A stretch of DNA of 22,951 bases from Rickettsiella sp. (GCA_031119195.1 JAVHYG010000010.1:1-22951), one strand, 5' to 3'. Counted from the first letter of the stretch, positions 14,225 to 21,902 are shown. Notes: a model not told the origin generated them from the sequence alone. Numbers and translations: made by a program.

Positions 14225-14671
14225 TTAAACTCGACGACGTTTTCGTGGTCGACAGCCATTATGTGGAATAGATGTAATATTAATAATTTGTGTCACTTCA
14301 ATATCTTTATTTTTTAAAGCCATAATGGCCTGTTCTGAGCCTTGTCCGGGACCCTTTATTCTGACTTCAATCCGCCCTAAATTATGCTTGTATTTGCTTC
14401 TATATTTATCGCAAGCTTTTTCAATGGCCTTTTCAAAAGCAACACGTGCAGCAAATGCAGTTCCTTTTTTAGTACCTTTAAATTCACAAGCACCAGAAGA
14501 TGAAATTGCTAAGGTATCACCACCTTTACGAATACAAATAATGGTATTATTAAAAGATGTAGTCAAATAAACAATTGCCTCTGGGATAACTTCTTTCCGC
14601 TTACGGATAGACCCTGCTAGGACTTTGTCCGCCATCGTTGGCTGAGGCGTATGTAGATTATAATCTGTCAT
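14225..14671 (-). CDS. rpsK: 30S ribosomal protein uS11 (divergent, with N-terminal extension)
   Basis: The C-terminus SIPHNGCRPRKRRRV and the segments TSFNNTIICI, KGTAFAARVAFEKAIEKAC and RIKGPGQGSEQAIMAL identify uS11, a platform protein of the 30S subunit. At 148 aa it is about 20 residues longer than E. coli S11 (129). The extra length is mostly N-terminal, with a small insertion around YRSKYKHN. The usual GGSGFRGSRKSTPFAA block reads SSGACEFKGTKKGTAFAA. The ATG at 14669-14671 is 13 bases from an AAGGTGG; a second ATG at residue 13 is possible but has no better site. It lies between rpsM (45-base gap) and rpsD (29-base gap). Confidence 0.95.
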   Translation of the reverse strand: MTDYNLHTPQPTMADKVLAGSIRKRKEVIPEAIVYLTTSFNNTIICIRKGGDTLAISSSGACEFKGTKKGTAFAARVAFEKAIEKACDKYRSKYKHNLGRIEVRIKGPGQGSEQAIMALKNKDIEVTQIINITSIPHNGCRPRKRRRV

Positions 14672-14716
14672 ATTACTTAAATAACCACCTTATATTATGT
14701 TATACGCTAGCATGGA

Positions 14717-15076
14717 TTAATCCTTACGAATCATTTTGCGAGGACCCTTACGTGTACGTGCATTAGTTCGGGTACGCTGACCACGAACAGGTAATCCACG
14801 ACGGTGCCTTATCCCCCTATAGCAACCTAAATCCATCAAACGTTTGATACTAAGCTGAACCTCTCGTCGTAAATCACCTTCAACTTTAAATTTAAGTAAG
14901 GCTTGACGTATGGCATCTAATTGAGCATCCACAAGATCTTTGACCTTGGTTTGTGGAGGAATAGCCAACTCATTACATATTTTTTCTGCACGCGAACGAC
15001 CTATGCCATAGATTGCAGTTAAGCCTATAACGACATGTTTATTTATTGGTATATTTACACCGGCTATTCTAGCCAT
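14717..15076 (-). CDS. rpsM: 30S ribosomal protein uS13
   Basis: The 119-aa protein begins MARIAGVNIPINKHVVIGLT and ends with the basic tail RTRTNARTRKGPRKMIRKD, both typical of uS13 in the 30S head. The helix-hairpin-helix region TAIYGIGRSRAEKIC is present. The start is the ATG at 15074-15076, with GGAG six bases upstream. A TTG twelve bases earlier overlaps the binding site and is rejected. It is the first gene of the alpha operon and is preceded by a 218-base leader after rpmJ. Confidence 0.98.
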   Translation of the reverse strand: MARIAGVNIPINKHVVIGLTAIYGIGRSRAEKICNELAIPPQTKVKDLVDAQLDAIRQALLKFKVEGDLRREVQLSIKRLMDLGCYRGIRHRRGLPVRGQRTRTNARTRKGPRKMIRKD

Positions 15077-15099
15077 TTTTAACTCCAAACCCTTAAATT

Positions 15100-15133
15100 T
15101 AAGATACTTTAAAAGGCGCAGTAGGGTATCTTA
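15100..15133 (-). promoter_or_regulatory. Leader hairpin upstream of rpsM, candidate S4 autoregulatory element
   Basis: TAAGATAC (15126-15133 read on the minus strand) pairs perfectly over eight bases with GTATCTTA (15100-15107), about 10 bases before the rpsM ribosome-binding site. A second five-base stem, ACTGG...CCAGT, lies just after the rpmJ stop, near 15263-15278. In E. coli S4 binds a pseudoknot in the rpsM leader to repress the alpha operon. This region is in the right place and long enough to hold such a structure, but I cannot show an S4-like pseudoknot by eye. Confidence 0.35.
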
Positions 15134-15294
15134 CTCGCACCAAAAAATCAATAATAGAACATCTCTATTGCTCAAAAAAATTGCTTAAATTTCACTGAGG
15201 CAATCCTAATACTTTAAAGCTATAACTTAAAAATACCTCTCATTAAACTTTAAAGGTAATGAACTGGTAGTGTCCAGTCCCTATGCAATAAAAC

Positions 15295-15411
15295 TTAGCC
15301 TTGACGCTGCTTATGGCGAGCTTCTGCAGAGCAAATTACACGCAGTGCTTTTCTACGCTTAACAATTTTACAATTACGGCAAATTTTTTTAACTGATGCT
15401 CTAACTTTCAT
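15295..15411 (-). CDS. rpmJ: 50S ribosomal protein bL36, zinc-binding form
   Basis: A 38-aa protein beginning MKVRASVKKICRNCKIVKRK. C11, C14, C27 and H33 form the zinc ribbon of the C+ form of bL36. It sits between secY and rpsM as in E. coli. It is separated from secY by 110 bases, more than usual, and that gap contains a micro-ORF. GAGG lies about six bases upstream of the ATG. Confidence 0.97.
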   Translation of the reverse strand: MKVRASVKKICRNCKIVKRRKALRVICSAEARHKQRQG

Positions 15412-15432
15412 AACAACCTCTTTAAGCGAATT

Positions 15433-15480
15433 TCACGCTGTTAGTATTTTATAAATCATAATGCTAAGACATGCCCTCAT
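15433..15480 (-). CDS. 15-codon micro-ORF with perfect ribosome-binding site between secY and rpmJ
   Basis: AGGAGG (15488-15493) lies exactly seven bases before an ATG (15478-15480). The ATG opens the frame MRACLSIMIYKILTA, ending in TGA. The start codon falls in the loop of a seven-base stem (ATGCTAA/TTAGCAT, 15461-15486). A perfect Shine-Dalgarno at ideal spacing in a 110-base gap of a highly expressed operon is unexpected. It may be a leader peptide, a ribosome standby site for rpmJ, or the relic of a longer gene. No homologue is known to me. Confidence 0.35.
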   Translation of the reverse strand: MRACLSIMIYKILTA

Positions 15481-15521
15481 TAGCATGCCTCCTAGTCGTC
15501 TGAATTTAAAAAAATAAACTT

Positions 15522-16871
15522 TCAATAAAGTCCACCTGGCCCGGGTAAGCCTTTTAAATTGGCCTTTTTCAACAATGATTCATACTGCTGTGACATCAGT
15601 AAAGATTGAACTTGGACCATAAAATCCATAATAACCACTACGATAATTAATAAAGATGTCCCACCAAAATAAAAAGGGACATGCCAAGCAAATATCATAA
15701 ATTCTGGCAATAATGCAACCAATGCAAGATAAATACAGCCTATCAACGTAAGTCTGGTCATCGTTGCATCAATATAACGAGCACTTTGTTCTCCAGGTCT
15801 AATACCTGGAATAAAAGCACCCGATTTCTTCAAATTATCAGCAGTTTCCCGTGGATTAAAAACGAGCGCAGTATAGAAAAAAGAGAAGAATACTATAGCT
15901 GCAGTAAATAGCAAGATATAAAATGGTTGTCCTGGTGACAGCCAAAAGCTGACATTGGAAAGCCAACTCATTCCTTTAACATTAGAAAACCATTGGGCAA
16001 AAGTTCCTGGCAACATCATAATGCTAGAAGCAAATATAGGCGGGATAACACCTGCCATATTGATCTTTAAAGGCAGATGACTGGTCTGAGCACTAAATAT
16101 CTTACGTCCTTGTTGCCGTTGAGGATAATTAACCGTAATTCTGCGCTGCCCTCGCTCCATAAAGACCACAAAAGCCGTTACTACAATAATAACCGCTAAA
16201 ATACAAAGTAATGTTAAAAACTGAATTTGCCCTTGTCTAAGCTGTTCTAAAGACTTCGCAATAGCCACTGGAAGACCGGAAACTATCCCAGAAAATATAA
16301 TCAATGATATACCGTTACCAATTCCGTGTTCGGTAATCTGCTCACCTAACCACATCAAAAACAAAGTCCCCGTCACTAAGGTTACCGTGGCAACAAAATA
16401 AAAAAAGAATCCGGGGTTTAATACAACACCATGGCTTATCAACCACTTTGCCATCCCTACAGCTTGAATTAAAGCTAATACAGTCGTTCCATAACGCGTA
16501 TATTGATTGATCTTACGTCGTCCTGCTTCACCCTCTTTTTTAAGCTGTTCTAAGCTTGGAACTACAGCCGTCAGTAGTTGGACAATGATAGAAACAGAAA
16601 TATAGGGCAAAAGACCAAGTGCAAAAACAGTAAACCGCGACAGCGCGCCGCCGGAAAACATATTAAATAAGCCTAATATACTGTTTTTTTGTTGACTAAA
16701 TAGATCTGCAAGACGCTGCGGATCTAAGCCAGGAACAGGAATATGCGCACCTAGGCGATAAACAATAATCGCTAGCAATACAAAAAGTAAACGACGTTTT
16801 AGTTCAGTAAAGCCGCTGCTTTGTAGACTTCCTTTTCCTTGAGATACAGCGCCGCGACTCAATTTATTCAT
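15522..16871 (-). CDS. secY: Protein translocase subunit SecY
   Basis: SecY is the channel of the SecYEG translocon in the inner membrane. The 449-aa protein has ten predicted transmembrane segments. Conserved stretches include LGLLPYISVSIIVQLLTAVV, NQYTRYGTTVLALIQ, EHGIGNGISLIIFSGIV, MERGQRRITVNYPQRQQG, HLPLKINMAGVIPPIFASSI and FIPGIRPGEQSARYID. Its ATG directly abuts the rplO stop (TAAATG), so translation is probably coupled. It is the last large gene of the spc-type portion. Confidence 0.98.
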   Translation of the reverse strand: MNKLSRGAVSQGKGSLQSSGFTELKRRLLFVLLAIIVYRLGAHIPVPGLDPQRLADLFSQQKNSILGLFNMFSGGALSRFTVFALGLLPYISVSIIVQLLTAVVPSLEQLKKEGEAGRRKINQYTRYGTTVLALIQAVGMAKWLISHGVVLNPGFFFYFVATVTLVTGTLFLMWLGEQITEHGIGNGISLIIFSGIVSGLPVAIAKSLEQLRQGQIQFLTLLCILAVIIVVTAFVVFMERGQRRITVNYPQRQQGRKIFSAQTSHLPLKINMAGVIPPIFASSIMMLPGTFAQWFSNVKGMSWLSNVSFWLSPGQPFYILLFTAAIVFFSFFYTALVFNPRETADNLKKSGAFIPGIRPGEQSARYIDATMTRLTLIGCIYLALVALLPEFMIFAWHVPFYFGGTSLLIIVVVIMDFMVQVQSLLMSQQYESLLKKANLKGLPGPGGLY

Positions 16872-17321
16872 TTAGCCTTCTATACTGCCACCAGCAGCTT
16901 CAATTTGTGCACGAGCACCTTTAGTTAGTTTTATTCCTATTATCCGCACAGCTTTTTCAATTTTTCCAGTCGCAATAAATTTTACTTCTTTAATTGAAGC
17001 TTTAACTAAACGAGCAGTCTTTAATGCTTTTAAATCAATAACACTTACATCAAGTTTATTTAAAATATCTATACCTAGCACTTGGATTACAGATCGACTG
17101 TGAGGTGTAAACCCAAATTTTGGTAAACGACGCTGAATTGGAGATTGTCCACCTTCAAAACCTAACTTATGAAAACCACCCGCACGTGCATGCTGGCCTT
17201 TATGACCACGTCCACTTGTTTTTCCAAGACCAGATCCAATACCACGTCCAAGCCGTTTAGGCGATGGTTTAGAACCTGCTGCTGGCTTTAATGTATTAAG
17301 ATACAATTTATTAGATTCCAT
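16872..17321 (-). CDS. rplO: 50S ribosomal protein uL15
   Basis: The 149-aa protein has the Gly-rich N-terminal extension of uL15 (RLGRGIGSGLGKTSGRGHKG, then QHARAGG), the GFEGGQSPIQRRLPKFGF motif, and a C-terminal domain ending LTKGARAQIEAAGGSIEG. It lies between rpmD (5-base gap) and secY (directly adjacent). The signature at residues about 24-45 threads into 23S rRNA in known structures. Confidence 0.98.
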   Translation of the reverse strand: MESNKLYLNTLKPAAGSKPSPKRLGRGIGSGLGKTSGRGHKGQHARAGGFHKLGFEGGQSPIQRRLPKFGFTPHSRSVIQVLGIDILNKLDVSVIDLKALKTARLVKASIKEVKFIATGKIEKAVRIIGIKLTKGARAQIEAAGGSIEG

Positions 17322-17326
17322 AATCG

Positions 17327-17512
17327 TTAAACCTCCTCTACTTTTAATAAGTAGGCAACCTTTTCAACCATTCCTCGCATAGCAGGATTATCTTTCACTT
17401 CGATCATTTGGTTTAAACGCTTTAGACCTAACGCTGCAATGGTAGCTGAATGCAAAGGCTTGCGACCTGAAATACTACGCTGTAAAGTTAACCGTAATTT
17501 TTTATTTGACAT
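17327..17512 (-). CDS. rpmD: 50S ribosomal protein uL30
   Basis: A 61-aa protein containing LRLTLQRSISGRKPLHSATI and LGLKRLNQMIEVKDNPAMRG, followed by MVEKVAYLLKVEEV. Both the length and the beta-alpha-beta pattern are those of bacterial uL30. It lies between rpsE (13-base gap) and rplO. Confidence 0.97.
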   Translation of the reverse strand: MSNKKLRLTLQRSISGRKPLHSATIAALGLKRLNQMIEVKDNPAMRGMVEKVAYLLKVEEV

Positions 17513-17525
17513 GATTGTTACTCAT

Positions 17526-18029
17526 TTATTCAACTATTTCTTTAATTGATTTTCCACGTTTATCGGCAATCATTTCAGGTGTTGTCATACTCTTTAACGC
17601 TTTTAACGTAGCATAAACTACATTCGTTGTATTAGAAGAACCTATAATTTTAGCACTGACATCGGTAATACCTAAAACTTCACAAATAGCACGAACCGGA
17701 CCACCTGCAATAATGCCCGTTCCTTTATCAGCAGGTAACATACGAACCTTAGTTGCACCATGTGACGCTTCAACTTTATGATAAAGAGTGCCATTATTTA
17801 GCTCAATATATAGCATATTGCGGCGAGCCTTCTCTAAGGCCTTTTGCATTGCAACTGAGACTTCACGCGCAGGACATTTGCTAAACCCAATTCTTCCTTT
17901 ACCATCACCCACTACTACGCCCGCAGCAAAACTAAATATTCGACCGCCTTTGACTACTTTTGCGTGACGATTAACAGCGATAAGCTTTTCTTGCAAACCA
18001 TCACTTTTCGTTGATTGATCAAAACTCAT
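17526..18029 (-). CDS. rpsE: 30S ribosomal protein uS5
   Basis: At 167 aa it equals E. coli S5 (167) in length. The double-stranded-RNA-binding-like N-terminal domain contains LIAVNRHAKVVKGGRIFSFA. The C-terminal domain shows ADKGTGIIAGGPVRAICEVL and ends KRGKSIKEIVE. The loop normally reading GFGYGKAREVP is GFSKCPAREVS (about residues 48-58), an unusual change in a conserved segment. S5 lies near the mRNA entry and takes part in decoding fidelity. Confidence 0.98.
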   Translation of the reverse strand: MSFDQSTKSDGLQEKLIAVNRHAKVVKGGRIFSFAAGVVVGDGKGRIGFSKCPAREVSVAMQKALEKARRNMLYIELNNGTLYHKVEASHGATKVRMLPADKGTGIIAGGPVRAICEVLGITDVSAKIIGSSNTTNVVYATLKALKSMTTPEMIADKRGKSIKEIVE

Positions 18030-18049
18030 TTATAAATAACCTACTTTAG

Positions 18050-18415
18050 TTAAAAGAACAACCCAGCCACGCGTGCTGCTTCTGCCAATGCCTTAATACA
18101 ACCATGATATTTAAATCCAGATCGATCAAAAGCAACATTCTTAATACCCGCCGCTATCGCTCGCTTAGCAATAATATCTCCGATGATATCCGCAGACCTC
18201 ATATTATTAGTTTTAGCACTACCCTCTTTAACTTCTTTATCTAAAGTTGAAGCGCTCACTAAAACCTTATCACCCTTTTCTGCAGATACTATTATCTGTG
18301 CATAAATATGTTGGGAAGAACGATTAACACAAAGCCGTGGAACAACAAGCTTGCGAATTTTAGCTCGAGTTTTAGTAGCTCTACGTTTCCGTTTTGTCTT
18401 TTTGTCTAATGACAT
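18050..18415 (-). CDS. rplR: 50S ribosomal protein uL18
   Basis: The 121-aa protein has a Lys/Arg-rich N-terminus (LDKKTKRKRRATKTRAKIRK), VPRLCVNRSSQHIYAQII, and the C-terminal VAFDRSGFKYHGCIKALAEA followed by AARVAGLFF. These are the uL18 signatures for binding 5S rRNA. It lies between rplF (19-base gap) and rpsE (20-base gap). Confidence 0.98.
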   Translation of the reverse strand: MSLDKKTKRKRRATKTRAKIRKLVVPRLCVNRSSQHIYAQIIVSAEKGDKVLVSASTLDKEVKEGSAKTNNMRSADIIGDIIAKRAIAAGIKNVAFDRSGFKYHGCIKALAEAARVAGLFF

Positions 18416-18434
18416 GCGCGTAAATCCTCTAACT

Positions 18435-18965
18435 TTATTTTTTCTTAGTTTCTTTTAATTTAATTTTTTCACCTGCATAACGAACACCTTTTCCTTTGTA
18501 ACGCTCAGGTGGGCGATAGCGGCGTATTTCTGCGGCAACTTGACCAACCAATTGTTTATCGAAGCCTTGAATAACAATTTCTGTAGGGGTAGGTGTGTTA
18601 ACCGTTATCCCTTCAGGAACGTTGTATACAACTGGATGAGAAAAACCTAAAGTCAAGTGAACCTTATTAGCTTGCACATTAGCACGATAACCAACTCCCA
18701 CTAATTGCAAAACTTTCTTAAACCCTTCCATAACACCAATCAATGCATTAGCGACATTAGCACGCGTAGTACCAGCTAAAGCATCTGCTTCGGTGCTATC
18801 GTCCTTAGGGGTCACTTGCAAAGTCTTCTCTGCTAAACTTACTTTAACAAGTTCACTACAATTGTAATTTAACGTACCTTGTTTACCTTTAATAACAAGG
18901 AGCTGGCCATCCAACATAACGTTGGCATTACCGATATTTATTGGACTTTTTGCAACTCTTGACAT
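18435..18965 (-). CDS. rplF: 50S ribosomal protein uL6
   Basis: At 176 aa it equals E. coli L6 (177) within one residue. It shows MSRVAKSPI at the start, VGVGYRANVQANKVHLTLGF centrally, and RRYRPPERYKGKGVRYAGEK near the C-terminus, which is the uL6 signature. It lies near the factor-binding site of the 50S subunit. It lies between rpsH (15-base gap) and rplR. Confidence 0.98.
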   Translation of the reverse strand: MSRVAKSPINIGNANVMLDGQLLVIKGKQGTLNYNCSELVKVSLAEKTLQVTPKDDSTEADALAGTTRANVANALIGVMEGFKKVLQLVGVGYRANVQANKVHLTLGFSHPVVYNVPEGITVNTPTPTEIVIQGFDKQLVGQVAAEIRRYRPPERYKGKGVRYAGEKIKLKETKKK

Positions 18966-18980
18966 ACAACTTTATAACCT

Positions 18981-19376
18981 TTATTCAACAGTAGCGATTA
19001 CTTCGCCGCCTTGACCTAAAGCACGGGCCGCCTTATCAGTCATTAAACCTTTAGAAGTCGATATGATAGCAACTCCTAAACCGCCTACTACTTTAGGCAA
19101 TCGATCAACTGACTTATAAATACGAAGTCCAGGTCGACTCACTCGCTTTAATGCAGAAATAACAGGCTTATCCAAATGATATTTCAAAAATATTGTCAGT
19201 AAAGACTTTGCGCCCTGAGTTTCACATTGAAAATCGGTAATAAAACCTTCTTCCTTTAACAACTTCGCTACAGCTAGTTTTAGTTTTGAAGAAGGCATAG
19301 TAACAAAAGGCTTTCTTACTGCCTGTGCATTTTTTATTCTGGAAAACATATCCGCAGGAGGATCTTGCATACTCAT
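18981..19376 (-). CDS. rpsH: 30S ribosomal protein uS8
   Basis: The 131-aa protein starts MSMQDPPADMFSRIKNAQAV, nearly as in E. coli. It ends with GGLGVAIISTSKGLMTDKAA and RALGQGGEVIATVE, the uS8 signature. S8 binds 16S rRNA helix 21 and in E. coli represses the spc operon by binding mRNA at rplE. It lies 13 bases after rpsN. Confidence 0.98.
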   Translation of the reverse strand: MSMQDPPADMFSRIKNAQAVRKPFVTMPSSKLKLAVAKLLKEEGFITDFQCETQGAKSLLTIFLKYHLDKPVISALKRVSRPGLRIYKSVDRLPKVVGGLGVAIISTSKGLMTDKAARALGQGGEVIATVE

Positions 19377-19389
19377 AATCTTTATACCT

Positions 19390-19695
19390 TTACCAGCTTG
19401 ATTTAACTATTCCAGGAAGATCACCCTTCATTGCATAAAGGCGCAGCATGCTGCGTGATAATCCAAACTGTCGATATACACCACGTGCTCGGCCTGTTAG
19501 ACGACAGCGATTACACAATCTCACAGGAGATGAATCACGTGGTAATAACTGCAATTTTTGACGTGCAATGGAACGCTCTTCTTCTGTCGCTTTATAACTT
19601 GAAATTATTTTCTTAAGCTCAAGACGATTTTGTGCATATTTTTTTACAATTAATTCACGCTTTTTTTGGCGCATAATTACACTTTTTTTTGCCAT
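19390..19695 (-). CDS. rpsN: 30S ribosomal protein uS14
   Basis: The 101-aa protein is the long, zinc-independent type of uS14 found in gammaproteobacteria. It starts MAKKSVIMRQKKRELIVKKY. The conserved C-terminal part reads CNRCRLTGRARGVYRQFGLS, followed by MKGDLPGIVKSSW. One CxxC pair is present, but not the second pair needed for a zinc ribbon. It lies five bases after rplE. Confidence 0.98.
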   Translation of the reverse strand: MAKKSVIMRQKKRELIVKKYAQNRLELKKIISSYKATEEERSIARQKLQLLPRDSSPVRLCNRCRLTGRARGVYRQFGLSRSMLRLYAMKGDLPGIVKSSW

Positions 19696-19700
19696 AAAGT

Positions 19701-20243
19701 TTAATTCTCTTTAAATGGAAAATCTAAAGCCGCTAATAAGGCTCGACCTTCTTTATCAGTTTTTGCAGTAGTAGTAATCGTAATATCCATTCCACGTACA
19801 GCATCGATTGTATCGTATTTAATTTCAGGAAATACGATTTGTTCTCGAATCCCTAAACTATAATTTCCCCTACCATCAAAGGCTCGAGGAGTGAATCCAC
19901 GAAAATCACGAATTCTAGGTATGGCAACTTGAATTAAACGATCTAAAAATTCATACATTCGTTCTTTGCGTAATGTTACCTTACATCCAATAGGCCACCC
20001 CTCACGAATTTTAAAACCCGCATTAGATTTCTTAGCCAGTGTAACAATAGGCTTTTGGCCAGCAATTAACTTCATATCATTCAACGCAGAATCAATAACT
20101 TTCTTATTAGCTACCGCTTCTCCAACTCCCATATTTAGAGTTACTTTTGTAATTCGCGGTACTTCCATAACACTTTTATAAGAAAATTGCTCTTTTAGTT
20201 GAGGTACTATTTTTTCAAAATAATATTCTTTTAACCTTGCCAT
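19701..20243 (-). CDS. rplE: 50S ribosomal protein uL5
   Basis: From the ATG at 20241-20243 the protein is 180 aa (E. coli 179). The start is chosen because AGG lies seven bases upstream; a GTG two codons earlier is possible but overlaps that site. Signatures include VPRITKVTLNMGVGEAVANK, IREGWPIGCKVTLR, and FVLDR-like YEFLDRLIQVAIPRIRDFRG, ending in ALLAALDFPF. uL5 binds 5S rRNA and contacts the P-site tRNA. It lies 14 bases after rplX. Confidence 0.98.
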   Translation of the reverse strand: MARLKEYYFEKIVPQLKEQFSYKSVMEVPRITKVTLNMGVGEAVANKKVIDSALNDMKLIAGQKPIVTLAKKSNAGFKIREGWPIGCKVTLRKERMYEFLDRLIQVAIPRIRDFRGFTPRAFDGRGNYSLGIREQIVFPEIKYDTIDAVRGMDITITTTAKTDKEGRALLAALDFPFKEN

Positions 20244-20257
20244 TAGCACACCTAAAA

Positions 20258-20578
20258 TTAAATATCTACCAACTTATCATTAGACTTAAAGACTCGAACC
20301 CGTCTGCCATCCTCTAATGTTTTAATACGCACTTTATCCCCCTTTTTAGCAATAGGATTATAAAGTGCTAGATTAGTCAAATTAATGCTTGCTTCTTGAG
20401 CTACAATGCCACCAGTCACATTCTTTTGTGGGTTTGGCTTAACGTGTTTTTTAACATTATTAAGGCCTTCAACCACAGCACGATTTTTGCCAAGCAGCAC
20501 CCGCAGCACTTTGCCTTGTTTACCTTTATCTTTACCACTTAAAGCAATTACTGTATCCCCTTTTTTAATTTTTTGCAT
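20258..20578 (-). CDS. rplX: 50S ribosomal protein uL24
   Basis: The 106-aa protein begins MQKIKKGDTVIALSGKDKGK, the KOW-motif start of uL24, and continues QGKVLRVLLGKNRAVVEGLN. NVKKHVKPNPQKNVTGGIV is the other family signature. uL24 initiates 50S assembly. It lies 13 bases after rplN. Confidence 0.98.
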   Translation of the reverse strand: MQKIKKGDTVIALSGKDKGKQGKVLRVLLGKNRAVVEGLNNVKKHVKPNPQKNVTGGIVAQEASINLTNLALYNPIAKKGDKVRIKTLEDGRRVRVFKSNDKLVDI

Positions 20579-20591
20579 ACTTAATTACCAG

Positions 20592-20960
20592 TTAGAGTAC
20601 TTCAGGCGCCAATGAAATAATTTTCATAAATTTATCAGTACGCAATTCTCTAGGAACAGGGCCAAAGACGCGTGTACCTAGTGACTGCGACTGTGCATTC
20701 AATAATACAACCGCGTTACTATCAAACCGTAGAACACTTCCATCATGACGGCGAACGCCTTTTTTAGTACGCACCACTACAGCAAGACATACCTCACCTT
20801 TTTTAACTTTGCCACGAGGTACTGCGTCTTTTACACTAACCTTAATAAGATCACCAATACCTGCATATCGCCGTTTAGAACCACCCAACACTTTAATACA
20901 CATCACACGACGTGCACCACTATTATCAGCTACTTCAAGTTCTGTCTGCATCTGTATCAT
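20592..20960 (-). CDS. rplN: 50S ribosomal protein uL14
   Basis: At 122 aa it has the typical length. It shows LEVADNSGARRVMCIKVLGG, VKKGEVCLAVVVRTKKGVRR and FGPVPRELR, all uL14 signatures. Its ATG overlaps the rpsQ stop by four bases (ATGA). This leaves no room for a separate promoter between rpsQ and rplN, where the E. coli spc operon begins. Confidence 0.98.
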   Translation of the reverse strand: MIQMQTELEVADNSGARRVMCIKVLGGSKRRYAGIGDLIKVSVKDAVPRGKVKKGEVCLAVVVRTKKGVRRHDGSVLRFDSNAVVLLNAQSQSLGTRVFGPVPRELRTDKFMKIISLAPEVL

Positions 20961-21262
20961 AATAGCGATTCCTCTGCTGCTGACTCAGCCACAGCGTGTT
21001 GATTCATTGTTTTTTCAAGTACCTTAAGTAAACACCACGCTTTACGCTTAGAATGTGGACGACTTTCTTGAATAATAACAATATCTCCTTCAAGACACCT
21101 ATTTCCAGGATCATGTGCTAACAAGTTGGTACTACGTTTTAAATACTTTCCATATTTTGGATGTTTGACTCTTCGTTCAACACAAACATTAATAGTTTTA
21201 TCCATTTTGTTACTAATAACACGCCCAGTAAGGGTACGTTTGACTTTGCTAGTTTGACTCAT
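20957..21262 (-). CDS. rpsQ: 30S ribosomal protein uS17
   Basis: The 101-aa protein carries the uS17 signature: TLTGRVISNKMDKTINVCVE, then HPKYGKYLKRSTNLLAHDPG. The core ends around residue 80, and a tail of about 17-20 residues (with NQHAVAESAAEESLL) makes it longer than E. coli S17 (84). It overlaps rpmC and rplN by four bases each (ATGA), so all three are translationally coupled. Confidence 0.97.
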   Translation of the reverse strand: MSQTSKVKRTLTGRVISNKMDKTINVCVERRVKHPKYGKYLKRSTNLLAHDPGNRCLEGDIVIIQESRPHSKRKAWCLLKVLEKTMNQHAVAESAAEESLL

Positions 21263-21456
21263 GCTTTTTGACCTATTTTTTCATTTAAAATGGTTAATAA
21301 TCTTGCCAACTGTCGTCGAACTAGTTTTAGCCTATGTGATGATGCTAATTGACGTGTAGCGTGTTGAAACTTCAAATTAAATTCTTCACGACCCGTTAAA
21401 AATATTTCTTTTTTTAAGGCATCTATAGTCATTTCACGCATTTCTTTGGTTTTCAT
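21259..21456 (-). CDS. rpmC: 50S ribosomal protein uL29
   Basis: A 65-aa helical protein starting MKTKEMREMTIDALKKEIFL and containing GREEFNLKFQHATRQLASSH and VRRQLARLLTILNEK. These match uL29, which sits at the peptide exit tunnel and helps dock trigger factor and SRP. Its ATG shares one base with the rplP stop. Confidence 0.97.
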   Translation of the reverse strand: MKTKEMREMTIDALKKEIFLTGREEFNLKFQHATRQLASSHRLKLVRRQLARLLTILNEKIGQKA

Positions 21457-21869
21457 TACAATACTGTCCGCGTTATAAAATTAGTTGTTATGGGTAATTT
21501 TGCAGCAGCTAATTTTAATGCAACTTTAGCAACTTCCAGCGTAATACCTTCCATTTCAAATAAGACACGTCCAGGCTGAACAACTGCAACCCAATACTCA
21601 ACACTACCTTTTCCCTTTCCTTGACGCACTTCTAAAGGTTTTTTCGTAATCGGTTTATCCGGAAATAGTCTAATCCAGACTTTTCCACCTCGCTTAATGT
21701 GTCGAGTTAAAGCACGGCGTGCCGCTTCAATTTGACGAGAAGTAATAAACCCTGCCATCGTAGCCTTTAAGCCATATTGACCAAAACTAACTTCCGTACC
21801 ACGTGAAGCTACACCTCGATTACGGCCTTTAAATTGTTTGCGATATCTTGTTCGCTTAGGAAAATACAT
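21456..21869 (-). CDS. rplP: 50S ribosomal protein uL16
   Basis: The 137-aa protein shows FPKRTRYRKQFKGRNRGVAS, FGQYGLKATMAGFITSRQIE AARRA, and WIRLFPDKPITKKPLEVRQG KGKGSVEYWVA. These are uL16 signatures. The Arg in LEVRQGKGKG corresponds to the residue hydroxylated in E. coli by RoxA. It ends sharing one base with rpmC and follows rpsC with a 33-base gap. Confidence 0.98.
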   Translation of the reverse strand: MYFPKRTRYRKQFKGRNRGVASRGTEVSFGQYGLKATMAGFITSRQIEAARRALTRHIKRGGKVWIRLFPDKPITKKPLEVRQGKGKGSVEYWVAVVQPGRVLFEMEGITLEVAKVALKLAAAKLPITTNFITRTVL

Positions 21870-21902
21870 AAGCTATCCCGATTTTTTTACTCTATAAATT
21901 TT

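Noticed and set aside
20950..20970. Separate spc-operon promoter between rpsQ and rplN, as in E. coli
   Set aside because: The two genes overlap by four bases and no promoter-like sequence was noticed; the cluster looks like one transcription unit here.
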